A stretch of 64,000 nucleotides of DNA from Dipetalonema caudispina. Lineage: Eukaryota > Nematoda > Chromadorea > Rhabditida > Onchocercidae. The notes beneath the pieces were generated by a model that ran no database searches, was not told the DNA's origin, and worked only from the letters and a program-made list of their open reading frames with translations. Position 1 is the first letter of the stretch. Each line of letters opens with the position of its first letter. Of this stretch, positions 10,778-23,727 are shown one piece after another. Made by a program: the position numbers and the translations under genes. The stretch is from contig JABVXV010000133.1 in assembly GCA_013365325.1 (NCBI GenBank), positions 62,001 through 126,000 of the forward strand, in the 5' to 3' direction.

Positions 10778-13662
10778 ATGAGAGATGATCCAGAGATACG
10801 TTCGCCATCTCAGGTGAAACATCCATCACCTCAGGTGAAGTCTGAAATTATTGCGCAACAAATCTTGAAGAAACTATTGGCTCAACGTTCCTTCCAGAAG
10901 TACCTTATTGACAGTACGGTAACGGAAGTATTAAATGATGTAGGACCAGCTGATATTACAACTTATGGACAACAGTTAATCATACAAAATCTGGGATTTG
11001 AATCATCAACAAGCTGTCGACGTGCGGTTATTTACGAAAATATCGATTTATTGATTTGCCATCTGAAGCTTATTGCGGAATCGTTCATTAAAAGCTGTAA
11101 GTAAAAATTGCGATATCATTTATAATGACAATGATTAATTGAATGTTTAAAGCGACAGTTGAAATGTCTTTTACGGCTGTTTATTTCTGCTTGTTAAGAT
11201 TGCAAAATTAAAAAATATAGAAACGAAGAAATTCTGTGTTTCACTGAGTACTCTGTTGTATTGTTGAGTTATACGCGACTATTACGTTAGCATGTAGAAA
11301 TTATATTTTCTAAATGTTATCTGTTCATCGATTATTAAAATAGTTTTGATCGAACATATTCACGTTTTTTGATGAACAAACAAAGCAAAAATTAAGCTAG
11401 GAAATGCATGGAACATGCAAGTCGGAAATGTAAGATGACAGCACGTATGATAAGTGTGTTACGGATTACTGTCATCATGTTTTAGCAAATCTTGCATTCT
11501 GTGATATTGGTGCTAATATAAATCGTGATGCTGCTGCATTATTTACCGTTCGATTACAACTGGAAAAATTCCTGAAATCCGATCACTTTCAGTTGCTGCG
11601 TTTCGAACAATTTATCAGACGTCTTTATACTTTGCTGCGTTGTTTTGCTGCCAGAATTTCAACGTTAGTTATTATTTCACGAAGTTTTTTCCATTTAACA
11701 TTGCATTAGTCAGTTTTTATTTCCATCGTGTATTATTCAACATTGCAGTGTTTTTATCTTTAAATTTTTGTAAGAATTAGAGTACTAATCAGTGGTTATC
11801 ACTTCTTACATTAGAGGTTATCAGTAATATTTGATTTACTATACGCAATAGGGCAGTTTCAGTGAATCCGCAGGTTATACTGATGAAAGGATTATAGTTT
11901 GTATAAGCGGAAAATACGATTGATAATACGATAACTTGGTCATAATAATGATAATGATGAAGGTAGAAATGGAAAAATTCAATCAGTTCCATTGTTCGAA
12001 GCAATTTTAAAAATCTATTTGTTATCAGTTTTATAGTCCTGATTAATCAATTGCTCAAAATTTTTCATAAAATTGAATTTCGGAAGTGTTTTACTTTTAG
12101 CCCATTTCAAATTGCCAATTGTGCATTCTTCGCTAGTTGTCTGTGCGACTTGTTATATCGTTTCGAAGAATTTTGCTCTATACATGAAAAAAATTACACG
12201 TCGAAATTTAAACAACTTCAAAAAGCCATCAGTGTCTTTCATGATGTTGTTGTACGACGTTTAAATGAGGTTTTGTTTACTTTGATAGATTTAGCAGTTC
12301 TTAATACTGTAATTTGTTTTTTTCAGTGACCACCAGAGACAATACACATTATTAATCTTATTTGTAGATTACTTAAAATAACACTAACTTGAAGCCACAA
12401 TCTACATAATATACTCTTCGTCATATTGCTTTATTAAATTTTTGGTAACTTAGCGGCTTCTAACAGCAAAGACTTAGAGGGAAAAAAATTAAAAGGAAAA
12501 GAAGCAACAGAATATTTTGCTTTAAATCAATAGCAAATTTTATTGTACCCATGAAGTTCCGATTCACGCATGAACGTAGTTCACGTTGGTTTCAGTGATC
12601 GAAAATTCTTAGTCTTATAGTTATCTATGTCTTTTACTTCTTTTTTTTATAGATGATCGCAGAAAGGGTCGAACATGAATATTCTACAAAAAAAGTAGTG
12701 AAACGAAAAATTAAGGAAAGTAGTTCATTACGATGTACTCCGCGTAGACCAAAATCTGCAGCAACTTTCCGTGAAGTTGAACAAACGTTACGTAGTCCAG
12801 GATATTTATTGCCACATGACCTTCATGTAAGTCATTCATTAGAGTGAAACTCATACAAAATAAAGGTTATCTGAAAAGTCTTGCCTTAATTTCTTCCCGA
12901 ACTATTTCAATTCCTTAACATTAAGGGAGTTGCCATTTGCATTTTTTACATTTATTACCTAAGAAATATCATAATATAATTATACTAATGGAAAGTTCGT
13001 GCCATGGCATGATTGAATATGATAATTAGTCAGTTAATTTTCAACGTGCCTTGTCTTTTCAGAAAAAACGTCGATTAATGCAATCACGTCGGGCTACAAC
13101 GTCGTTTTCACCTTCAAAGCAAAGATTCTCGAAATATACACCACAAAAATTCATTCAAGAAGAGGCGGTTCATCGGTGCATTATTTTTTCTTTTAAATTA
13201 TTTTCTTACCTTTTGTTATAAATGATAGAAGAAAAAAGTTGGGAATGGAACGTCTTTACTTGGATTCTTATCTTAGATCAAGAAGTCAAGGAAATTAAAA
13301 AGACAAAGATCAAATGAGACAATATATTGGAGAGAGACTGGAAAATTAGGAGGAAAAATAAAAAAAGAGGACGGCTATTAGTCTTCTTCTGTTAGTACCA
13401 GGAATTTAATATAGAATCCAGAAGTGTTACAGGGGAAAGTTTCCTAAGTCTTCCTATTGCTCCAAGTACAGTCGTTATCGCATAGTAAGAAAATGACGTT
13501 TTGTTATTTCAACTTCAAGATTTCCGATTTTTTTAACTTAATTCCTGTATTTCAGGAGGTAAATTTATCAGTTTTTTTCGTAGGTTAGCTCGTGAAATAA
13601 CCAAAGAAATGGTAAATGGTTTAGCGGCGCGTGTGGACGATGTGGTAATATTAACCAGATGA
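10778..13662 (+). CDS. Unrecognised 343-residue protein with basic C-terminal half
   Basis: I do not recognise this family. Six exons keep phase from ATG to TGA: 10778-11096, 11486-11663, 12101-12269, 12653-12826, 13063-13175 and 13584-13662. Residues 1-222 look globular and helical, with regularly spaced Leu/Ile/Phe and repeated Cys, including an ANCAFFASCLCDLLYRFEE stretch. From about residue 223 the chain becomes strongly basic and Ser/Thr/Pro-rich (CTPRRPKSAATFREVEQ, then KKRRLMQSRR), ending in a short helix-like segment before the stop. No signal peptide or convincing membrane span is present. The basic clusters could direct it to the nucleus or cytoskeleton, but this is inference only. 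Five intron removals restore one frame without a stop, which is good evidence that it is a real gene. Exon 3 is the least certain because its acceptor is short. Confidence 0.75.
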
Positions 13663-14592
13663 TGAATGCTTACTATATCCTTACTAAATCACTTCGTTTC
13701 GGAATTGAAAGAGAAGATACCTCTTTTTTGGTATTATGCAAAAAATGTGTCTCCATTTCTTTTCTTGCATTTTATTGAACTTTTATGAAAAGGAAGAAAA
13801 AAATTGGCAATTCGGCAAATTTGAGAATTAGATTGGAGGAAAAAATTAACATCTGGAAATCGAAATTTCTGAAATATTTATTAAATGATCGAGATTGTAG
13901 TTACCACTAATGAATTTTGTGTAAGATTTTTTTAATTTTCATTTTTTGTAGCAGTGACAGAATATATTTGCATGTATGTATATAATAAAATTTTTCATGG
14001 AGTGATACTATATTACATCAAAATAAAGAACTACTCCAAACGAAAACGAAGCAATCTCGACCATAGTTAAAGTTGAGAAATAGACAAAAGGGAAATTTTC
14101 ATGAAAGAATACATTCAATTTAGACATTTTGAATGAAGTAAAAATAGCATTCATAAAGGGGAATGGTATTATTTTTACATACAGTTAATGGAAATTGCCG
14201 GAATTTTTTCCAAAAGTCGATAATTTCTGAGTTCCGAATAAATGAAGTGAGGAGAAATATTACTACATTAGATGTTAGTGATGGTATTATAATCAACAAA
14301 ATTGAGAATTCTGGATATGAAATTAGTGAAGTTTCGCAACTCATCATGAATCATAAACTAGTCAAGTCATTTTGTTAACTTAGGTCTCTTTCAACAAAAT
14401 CTCATTTCAGTTCAATGAATTACTAAACTTTTGGTTATTCTATCAATATTTATTCGAAGTTAATAGGTCAAAAAGTATGAGCATTTAAGACAGAAAAGTT
14501 AGGAAGGACATATAATTTGGTAAGAATCCATTTAACATTGGGAGAAATAAAGGATACATGGTATATAATTGATGTAGTGGAATACGATGATA
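13663..14592. other. Intergenic, 3' flank of the 343-residue protein gene
   Basis: AT-rich; contains the poly(A) signals noted and no supported exon. Overlapping open frames at 14120-14378 on both strands look like chance. Confidence 0.5.
13984..13989 (+). terminator. Poly(A) signal AATAAA for the 343-residue protein gene
   Basis: Hexamer about 320 bases after the stop codon. A second AATAAA lies near 14023, so the 3' end is uncertain. Confidence 0.4.
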
Positions 14593-15028
14593 TGCTGGTC
14601 TGCTTTGGTGTGATCTGGAAATAACCGTTGCGTATAAATCGAATGATCATCAAACTGTGTTATATGTTTCTGGTCTTGTGTAGCTTAACTACACACCCTT
14701 TGTAAATATACTCAATTGAATGGGTTACATTCCAATCTACCGCATTAGACCGCGATTTTTTTTTTTTTTTTTAAATAAAATTATATGAATGTAAAGTTTC
14801 AGAATAAAATAAATCAATTCATTAATTGATTGATTAAAGTTAATTGAAAATGAAGGAAAAAAAGAAAAAGCTGCGGTCCAATGCGGCAGCTTCGATGTAC
14901 CATTAAGTTTGAAATACCCCGAATATATCGAACCGCAATTGAAGAGAAATGCAACGCTGCATTGAGATCACTGTTCATAATGAAACACTATGTTATAGTA
15001 CACCAATACACGCCAAAGCAGACCAGCA
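14593..15028. repeat. Decayed fold-back (MITE-like) inverted-repeat element
   Basis: Two arms of about 155-160 bases face each other around an AT-rich centre (14754-14872). The outer end TGCTGGTCTGCTTTGGTGTG (14593-14612) matches the complement of 15009-15028 at 19 of 20 bases. The inner part CTACCGCATTAGACCGC (14737-14753) matches the complement of 14873-14889 at 15 of 17. The middle of the arms is similar but worn. No transposase frame is present, so this fits an old non-autonomous hairpin element. Target-site duplications could not be identified. Confidence 0.65.
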
Positions 15029-16314
15029 CATCTAATAACAATGCAGTAATTAATTATATTATATTCATTATTTATTGCTTCTAATACTAATTGGATTATT
15101 TAATATTCTAATATTTATCTCTCTCCTTTCTCACTATGAAATTATAAAATGTTGCTAATTTTGATAACCGAATTTAACATTTCATTTATAAATCAAATAT
15201 AAGCTATTTATTTTCGTTAGTAATTTAATTAATATCTGCATTGGAAAAGACAGCAGAATAAAATTTAGATGGTGATTTAAATTATGCTTATTTTAATCTA
15301 TTTAATTTAATTATGCTAATAATATAGATCCGATTACCATACCAGTAATAGTATATTTGAGTCAAAATGCTAAAACTGTTAGACATAAGAAAGGTTACAG
15401 TCTTACTTCACATAAGTCATATAACTTAGGAGAAGTGAAAAATATCTTACGTACTTCATATAAGTAAAGTTGGAATTATAAATTTCAATTAATTTGTAGA
15501 AAAATTGATCAATTTGAAAAAGTATTTCAACTGATCATTTGATATTACAATCATCATATTAGCTTACCAAATATTAGGATAATCATTTTAGAATTTAAAT
15601 TTTTTCTTATTCTATAAAATATAATTTAGTCATCTCATTATTGATTTGCAGAAATTTTTTGTCATCGTTTATTGTCTGTCTCTAAACGAATGCAACATTG
15701 TTGCAATTAATCGTATTAGTCATTCCAGTAAATGTCAAAAAAGTCAGTAAAGAGTGTGAAAAAAAGGTACTGGCGATAATTGGCTAATACTTTGTCGTGT
15801 GTCTATTGCAGTTACAAATTTAATTTTACAATATTCTTACAACAAATTCTAGTAGTCAGTAGGGTAAAATGATGAAAAATGGAAAGGTTTATTTTTCAAA
15901 TATTTAAATCAAACTTTCAGTATTGACAATTGTGAACTTTTAAATGGTTGGTATTAATTTCGTTGTAATTTCCTATATTCAAAACAGAAAAAAGTGGAAG
16001 CAGGAGAATAACATACTGAAGAAAGTAAAATATAAATAATTTAGATGGAATATAAGCAATTTAAAGAATTGAAAATTCTTCGCATTTTATATATCCAACA
16101 CAAATATCTTAGACATAGTACTTAGTTTTTAAGTTTATGCAATTGCATGCATACTTGGATACAGTACTTTTTTCAATTCATGCAACTGTATGCATGTCTG
16201 TATATTATTGTCATACTGTAACAGAAGCAGTGGATGTAGAAGTTTAAATAATGTTCGGAATAATTAAATATAATAAATATAAATTATCTGTATTACACAT
16301 GATACGATAAATAT
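15029..16314. other. AT-rich intergenic region
   Basis: 3' flank of the minus-strand kinase gene. AT-rich and poor in stop-free frames; no exon or RNA gene was supported. Confidence 0.5.
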
Positions 16315-19300
16315 TCATGGTAGGAAAATCATGTTATCCTGTTGTCTGGTTAATTCTCGTAGACGATAACTAATAAAACATGATTGACCTTGATCACCGA
16401 TTACTGATGCTTTTTGAATAAGACTTGGATTTGTTTGCCATTCAAATGGTGTATTTTGATTAAGCTTAAAAATATAAGATTTAAAAAGAAAATAAAAACA
16501 GGTAAGACGAAAATTAATAAATGCATGTTATTTTGCCGATTAAAAAAAAAGATTAGTTGTGATCAATGTAGGATTAGACGACATACTGCCTATGTTTCAT
16601 GAACGCTTGCTAACTTTTTGCCATTTCGATTAAATTTAAACTTATTGCTTAGAAATTAAATTACTATAATGAAAATTTGAGGGGGAATTGAATAATTAAA
16701 ATAAAGATTCCAGCAATTTTTCATACTTCCCAGATATTTTGGATTGCTGACTTTTTTTATTTTAATGTACCATTTTACGGAAACATTGTAGTTTTTAATT
16801 GTTTGGTAATAAAACATGTAGAAATTTAGAAGGATTTTCTCATCTTTCTCATTTTCAAAACATTTACCTTTAATCTGACAAAAATATTATTGATCAGTCT
16901 ACGGAATGTTCGATAATCCGGTCGTTCGAAATATCTGCAAATTGCAAATTTTTAATACCAGTATTTGCAATTATGAAAATCGAAATTGCGTAGCGCTTCT
17001 TAGATTGGAAAAGATTATATCATTTCTTGCTTCTCAATTGATCATCACTTAATTTAATTAATTAACTGGTACAATCTGATCCATATACAGTATTTTTGGT
17101 ACAGTTTCATCAATTTACAGTACTCATTATCAATGCTATCCATTACCGTATAATATCCATTTTCAGATATACTATTAAATAGTGATAACCTATGGATTAC
17201 TTAACCATTGATAGATAATTTGTAGCAATCATTTCCCTTCCCTACCTTCCTTTCTTTCTTTTTTCTCTCTTTGATCAATTAGAGAAGGACAATCTCCAAC
17301 TTCAATACTTACTTTATATTATCGATCATTTCCAGTATTTTGTCAAATTCTTCCGGTACTCCCTTAAGTAGCTCATATCGTCCACTATATCTTGCATAAC
17401 GCTTCCATTCACCAATTAACAAATAATCTTCTCGAACATCTGCATTTGCCCATGGAAGTGGTCCTAAATAATTTTTCAAGAAATTAAAATTATTAGCTTT
17501 CTATAATTTTTGGCCGCGACCTTAGAAGTTTCATCGCTACATTTTTGATACATTGATATGGAAGAAAAGACAAGCTTTACACTACTACTGTGAGGTGATA
17601 AAAATGATAAGTGAAATATTTGATACACTGATTATCACTATTAGTATTCCATTAAGAAATTCTTATTGTTTCTTATCTTCAAGTATTACTTATGAAATTA
17701 AATTATAAAATTTTAATCGATATGTAATACTGTATGATATGAAGTTAACAAAAAGATAAATGATAAAGTGTTAGAACGATATGATTATATACTTAACATG
17801 AGCTTAATGAATATATTTGAACAATTACGTAGATTTACTTAGTATGGTTTAAATTAGGAAAAAGAAAAAAATTAGAAAAAATAGCCCAGCTATATGAATA
17901 GTATACATATACTTATGCTGCAAAAAAAAAAAGATACTCGTGGAATTTGCTCTAATTTACATAAGTAAAAAATAAAAATGAATGATACGTAGAAATCAAA
18001 TATTGTTTTACCTTTAATAAATTCACAAACCATATAAAACCACGATTCAATATCATCTCTTCGACATTGATCTTTGAATGCATGCGCTGCTAACGATGAA
18101 TAATAAATGGATCCTATCAAAGCGGCTGAACTTCGTGGCTGATAAAATTTACCATCTTTGTCTCTTAAATTCTATCTAATTAATTATTAAGTAATCCAAT
18201 CGTTACTTTAAATTGTTGTTAAATTTTGCAAAATTATCCGATATTTCATTCGTTTTTTGTTTTTATTCAAATAATATTGAATTGATTTATTTTAAACTGA
18301 AATAAATTTCATATTTTCTTGTTTGAATGATAATAATATTTTTTTTATATTTTTTTTAAGTTATGGTAAATATTTTAATGGATGCAACATGGATGCAAGA
18401 TAGAAATGTAAAGAGAATTTTTAAATATCTGCTGTACTTAATTTATAATCCTTATCGCATTTACCTGAATCGTCTAGCGAATCCAAAATCGAGAATGTAA
18501 ACTGTGTGATTATCATCTTTCAAGCCAATAGCAAAATTGTTTGCTTTAATATCACGTGAAAGCCAACCTGTATCGTGTAATATTTCAATTCGATCCAATG
18601 TTTGTATACTAAGACGAAGTGCCGTTGTTAAAGTAAATCTAAATTTCATTTAAATTTTATATTTTGATAGCAATTTTCGATTTTTCGAACTAAATTAATT
18701 TTCACGATTTTAGTTTAATTTTAACCTTTCCTTTTTTTTAAAAAAAAAAGGAACTATTACTTTTTGCCCGGTAAGCAACGACGTAATTTATCCAAATCTG
18801 GACCAAGAAGTTGCATGATAACGTATTTAATTTGACTAGTACAGCCTTGGCCAATTAATTGTGGAATACCGATCGTTTTGATTTTTTGAAATTCACGTAA
18901 TACAAAAACATCCAATTTTAGTACCGATCTAAAAAGTGTCAAAAAATTTCCCCCTATTAATTACAGTACGTTATTAACTGTTGAATATCTATTTGTTATA
19001 TATTGCAAAAATTTAACTCAAATACTCACTCGTTATTTTTCGAGTATTTTCTGCCTATAACTAATACATTAACTATTGACCCTACACTGCTTGAACTTTG
19101 ACCCTTATATACTTTTATTATTATCTGTCTTATAACAGTGTACCTGCCCACATATCAATCATCCATTTGTTGCAACATTATTAAGAGTGCTAATTGGGAA
19201 ATTTCTTTTCCGGTTAATGACTCTATGTGTGTCAAATATATATCCTCTCATTTTCGAAACTTATATAATTAAATGAAACCGGTTATCCGCTATACAGCTA

Positions 19301-19798
19301 TATTTTAATTAGGCATACTTATTTAGGAAAGCCATGAAATTTAAGCCTATAATAACGAAATATTTTCGCCTTTATCATACAATATTTCTATTTACAGTAT
19401 TGAATTAAAGTTATTAAATTAGAATATTTGTTATTCGTTTATTTCTGCATATGTTATTTTCATTTTATCGAAGTGATATAAGTAAACAAAATGAGTAGGG
19501 ATTATATCCTCAAACGAAATAATATTAAAAATAAGCTGAAATTTTTTTTTTTTATTTTTTAGATTTCTTTCCCTTTTTATTGAATCAAATTACTATTAAG
19601 TTATATATACCTTTGTGAATCTTTGGTTTTTTCAATTTTCATTGCAAATCGTCCATTACCGTCAACATCTTCAACAATCATTACTTCACTAAATGGTCCT
19701 AGCCAAATTTGCTTCAATATTTTGTATGTTTTACCACGATGGGTAAAAGTTTGGCCTGGTCGTAAGATTGATGATGCATTATCTGACTCTTCACCCAT
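16315..19798 (-). CDS. Casein kinase 1-like / tau-tubulin-kinase-like protein kinase (nematode-expanded group)
   Basis: Seven exons on the minus strand join in phase: 19611-19798, 18761-18928, 18465-18638, 18012-18163, 17313-17463, 16868-16934 and 16315-16464, giving 349 residues. It is a Ser/Thr kinase of the CK1 superfamily. Lys54 in RFAMKIEKT is the ATP-binding lysine. The catalytic loop is LSRDIKANNFAIG (Asp148, Asn153), where Ser replaces the usual His of HRD, and the metal-binding DFG begins at Asp169. The block RDKDGKFYQPRSSAA and RRDDIESWFYM are hallmarks of worm CK1/TTBK kinases. The glycine-rich loop is degraded to IWLGPFSEV, keeping only one of its glycines. The stop-like codon after exon 5 is avoided by the strong donor AA|GTAAGT, and the next exon (KYFERPDY) continues the CK1 pattern. 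Most worm members are germline-biased, but nothing here shows expression. Confidence 0.9.
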
Positions 19799-21156
19799 AT
19801 CAATTTTGCGATCACTTCAGTAAAAGGTTTACATTTTAATTCGGATTTTTTGTTTTTAATTGAATAATGTAATTTCAATTATCTTTGCATCATTAGTACT
19901 GCAATTTAAGCTAATGTTAATTTTGCTATTGACATTTTGTTCCGATTAATAATTACTTGCTTTAAATGATTCAAGTAATTAGGAAAGTAATTCTGAAAAA
20001 TTAAATTATTTATACATTTCTGGTTCAATTTTTAATTTCAAATAGCATTTTTCGTCTTTTTTTATTGAATTTCAGACAAAAAAAAGAAATGGTTTTCTGG
20101 TTTTCAGACTTTGTTGTGCAATATAATCTTTTTGCTAAGTTTTAAAATCTTAAAATGAATGAGCAAATTAACTTCATGACAAAGTAAACACTGACACTGT
20201 TGAAACAACCGCACCACACGCAACCAATACTTTTTTCAGGAAGGCTATTATATCGAAGAATGGAAAACTTTTAAAATTTTTGATAAATAATGAAAAAAAA
20301 GAAAAATTAAATATTTGGAAAATTATTGGAGTGAAATTAAAAATTCGCTTTATTCACTTTATTAATATTAAAATGTACAATTTTTGTTAGTCAAATATAT
20401 TAAAAAATGAAATAAAAAATGAGCAAATATTGATTGATAGTAACAAATAATGATTTATAAAGTTATTGCTGTTTTTCATTTCTATGGTTTCTTTTTTCGA
20501 TAATTATTTTCAATTTAATTTCCAATATCTTCACAATTTTAGCCATTTATAAACGATGATATCTCAAAAATTATGATATTACGATGGCATGGAATTGAAT
20601 CAGTCATAAAAAATCATTACAGTCATAAAAAATTAGTAATCAAGATTCGATTTTCAAGTTACTTATTTACCGTCTGCTTCTTTTCCTCATTCAGTTAATT
20701 TCATGTGAAAATATATCTTCAAAATCAATTTAAATAATAAAAATTTTCGGATCAAATTTACTTCTATCTTAGCAAAAAAGTTTAAAGTGAAGGAAATTTC
20801 AATAAATTAAATGTATAAGGGAGATTTGAAATGAAACTCTTTTTCTTTTCTTTTTTTTTTTCCAAAGTGATTTATGACCACTTCAACAGATGGTGAAGTA
20901 AAAATGATTAAGAAGAATTTAAAGAAAAAAAGTGGTTTTCAATTTAACAAACAAAAGTTATTCTGAAACATTCAGTTAGTGTAAATTGATTGAAACTTGC
21001 TAAGATCATCGTCCTTTATTTTATCTATCCATCTACTTATCCATCCAATTATTCATTCATTCATTCTTTAAACTATAGATGAAAAAAAAAAGTTTAAAAT
21101 TAACTAAATCTATCCCTCACTTTTAACATTTTATTTCGTAAGTAAGGCAACAACAG
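19799..21156. other. Divergent intergenic region
   Basis: Lies between the minus-strand kinase gene and the plus-strand secreted-protein gene, so both upstream regions fall here. Very AT-rich with short T-runs and ATTC/ATCC-type short repeats near 21025-21068. No exon was supported. Confidence 0.5.
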
Positions 21157-23727
21157 ATGTCTTCGATCGTTTTTTTATTTCTTTTCGTTCAATATATTGT
21201 CACATTTGATGGTTCAGGTAACGATGCTGACGTGGTACGTTACTTTTACGTCCTCTCTCAACATTTTTTGTTTATTCAATATGTTTGCTGTTTAAGTTAC
21301 GATTTCATTTTCTAAAGTTAAAATTTTTTGAGAGGTTTCTGATTCCACATTATTAGTTAGAAAGATGAATTCGAATTATTTCAAAAAGTAATCAGAATAG
21401 AAGAATCCGGAAATTTTCCTCTTAATAGTTATTTTTCTTGGAGAAATTAATTTAATTTTTCTATGAAAGCCATAAAGCCATTTTCTTTCTTATTATTAAT
21501 TTTGTTTGACTGTATTAGTGTTTGTTGACGAGAATAAAAATGTAATAAATATTGGGAGGAAAATTTCCGGATTCTTCTTTCTCTATTACTTTTTTGAAAC
21601 AATTAGACTTATATTTTTTCAACTAATATTGTGAAATCAGAAACTCGTTTAAATCTATGAAACTTTTAGAAATGATCTGAAAAAGTTATGTAGTGCAAAA
21701 ATAGACTGGAAGTTCATTTGTAGCCGTATGGAGGAATAATCGTACCGGATTATTGGATACTACTTTTAATATTTAAATTCGATGCATTCCTCTTCAGTTA
21801 CTTTCTTCTTCAAAAATAAATTTCTTTTCTGCTTGTTTTATTTTATGATTTGAAATTTCATATTGCAGGAATTGGATGTATCATTCAAAATTCCGATCAC
21901 TATTAATACAGTAAATAATTTGCTGAAACAATTTGCATACAAACCTCTTAATGTGACATTCCAGGTGTATAATATTTTCAAAATTAGAAGCAAAATAAAA
22001 TCATAATTGTTAAAAATATATAATTTGATAAGAGTCAGTGATTAATAAGAATAAAATATGTGCTTTTTATGTTTTTTTTTTTTTTTACAGTTTTTGGTAA
22101 TACTCAGTAGCAGTAATATTGGCGCATAAAAACTTTTACAGTGTTAATTTTTTTTTTTTTTTTGAACAATTTCGAATATTGAAAAAATCCCTCTAAAATT
22201 ATTTTCTCACTTAACAAAATTTTAATTAATTATATCAGATTTTCGAATTTTTTGCAGCTTGAAATTATACGAGCGTTCGAATCGGTAAGTCGTGGTCGTC
22301 TGGAGTTAACAATTTGGTCACATGAATATTGGAAAATTCCGGAGCTTTCTGTTGCTACTAAATTATGGCAATATCAAAATTGGTTAAAATTTCATTTAAA
22401 TTCTCGATCAGAACTGAAATTTTCACCGGAAATGATTTTCAAAAATGCTCTCTACTTCAAAGAACATCGTACACCATTGTTGAATACTATCTTAGAACTT
22501 AACAATTATGGTGATATAGCATTGCATTCTTTGTATACGTTGGATATACCATGCACTAGAATTATTCCAACAAAATCGGTAATTATTATTGTTAAAAATT
22601 TTATAATTAATTAAGAAATTTTCGATAATTTTTGCAACAAAATCAATGATGAAAAAACACAAAGGTTAAAATTTTATTTTGAGAGGAATATAAAATTTCT
22701 TTTACTATTTATCAATATATTTAAGCAATATTTAAAAATTAATTATCATATTCAAAACTTAATTATTAATTATAGTATTTAAAATTTAACAAGAATGATT
22801 CATTTTTCAGAAAATCATACAAATATAAATCAGAATGATAGTTTTTTAGTTTCTTTTATGTAATCTGTCAATTTTTTGCTTACTTCCCACTTCCACCGTA
22901 AACATTGGGGTGTTTGAAATGAAAATGAAATGATAATTTTAGAATATAACTGAGAAATTTTAATATCATATATTGTTCTTTTCTCCAATCTTGTCCTTCT
23001 CAATAAAGCTCTATGCAAAATATTTTTTTTTTTCCCCGCTTCTCATAGAATTTTCGGTGAAATATTGTGCTTTTTAATTAATTACACTTCGAATAAAATT
23101 TTATTGCCTATTTTCTTTGATCATTCCTGTTTTTTTTTTTTTTTTTTTTTTTTTTGCCAAATTTCTAATTATATAGTTTTTAGAAATGTATCAAATATGA
23201 ATTATGTGGTATAGAAATCTCAGAAAATCAATATCATAGTAATGTTGGTGCGATATGTGAACTTCACTATGGTAGTTTGATTCGTGACAGGACTGAAATG
23301 CATTTGAATTGGGCTTCTAATAATGTCCAGGAATCAAATTTACCATGTTCTATTGAATTTATGCCACATTGTATCATCAAAAAAATTCGATTATCTAAGA
23401 AAGAAATTGTATGTTTCATTTTTTTTTTTTATATTATATTTAATTTTAATTTAAAATTTTTTCAAATGATTGTAATTTATTTGAAAGAAATATTATTGCT
23501 GCGCTCTTTTATTACAGTAAGTTGTCGCTTCTTCAGATTTTTGAAATTCATCTTATTTTTTTTGAATTTCTTATATTTGAATTAAAGTGACATAATTCGA
23601 ATTATGCCTTATATTCCTTTCAATCTTTTTTTTTTCTTTATTTCAGATATTCCTTGGCAAGAAATACGACGAATTGGTTGCATGCTTTCTTCTTAGCTTT
23701 TCAGCTAAAGATTATGCAATAATTTGA
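21157..23727 (+). CDS. Unrecognised 266-residue protein with a predicted signal peptide
   Basis: I do not recognise this protein. Five exons, all in phase 0, join without a stop: 21157-21234, 21869-21964, 22258-22578, 23184-23408 and 23647-23727. The N-terminus MSSIVFLFLFVQYIVTFDGS is a clear candidate signal peptide or anchor. The rest has alternating hydrophobic and polar segments, a Trp-rich stretch (LTIWSHEYWKIPEL) and seven cysteines, most in the second half, fitting an extracellular beta-rich fold. One NVT glycosylation site lies in exon 2. The start codon follows a CAACAG acceptor directly, suggesting trans-splicing. The exon 1 donor (GTG|GTACGT) was chosen over the earlier TCAG|GTAACG because the latter runs into a stop in exon 2. 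The signal exon is the weakest part; the body from exon 2 onward is firmer. Confidence 0.7.
23130..23155 (+). repeat. Poly(T) tract, 26 nt
   Basis: Uninterrupted T run in the intron before exon 4 of the 266-residue protein gene. Confidence 0.9.

Noticed and set aside
14120..15084. Several open frames, two sharing a TPKQTS peptide
   Set aside because: The shared peptide comes from the two arms of the inverted repeat, read in opposite directions, not from coding homology.
17302..17312. In-frame TAA after exon 5 of the kinase as the true stop
   Set aside because: A strong AA|GTAAGT donor lies there, and the next two exons (KYFERPDY and the C-terminal NQNTPFEW) continue the CK1 pattern in phase.
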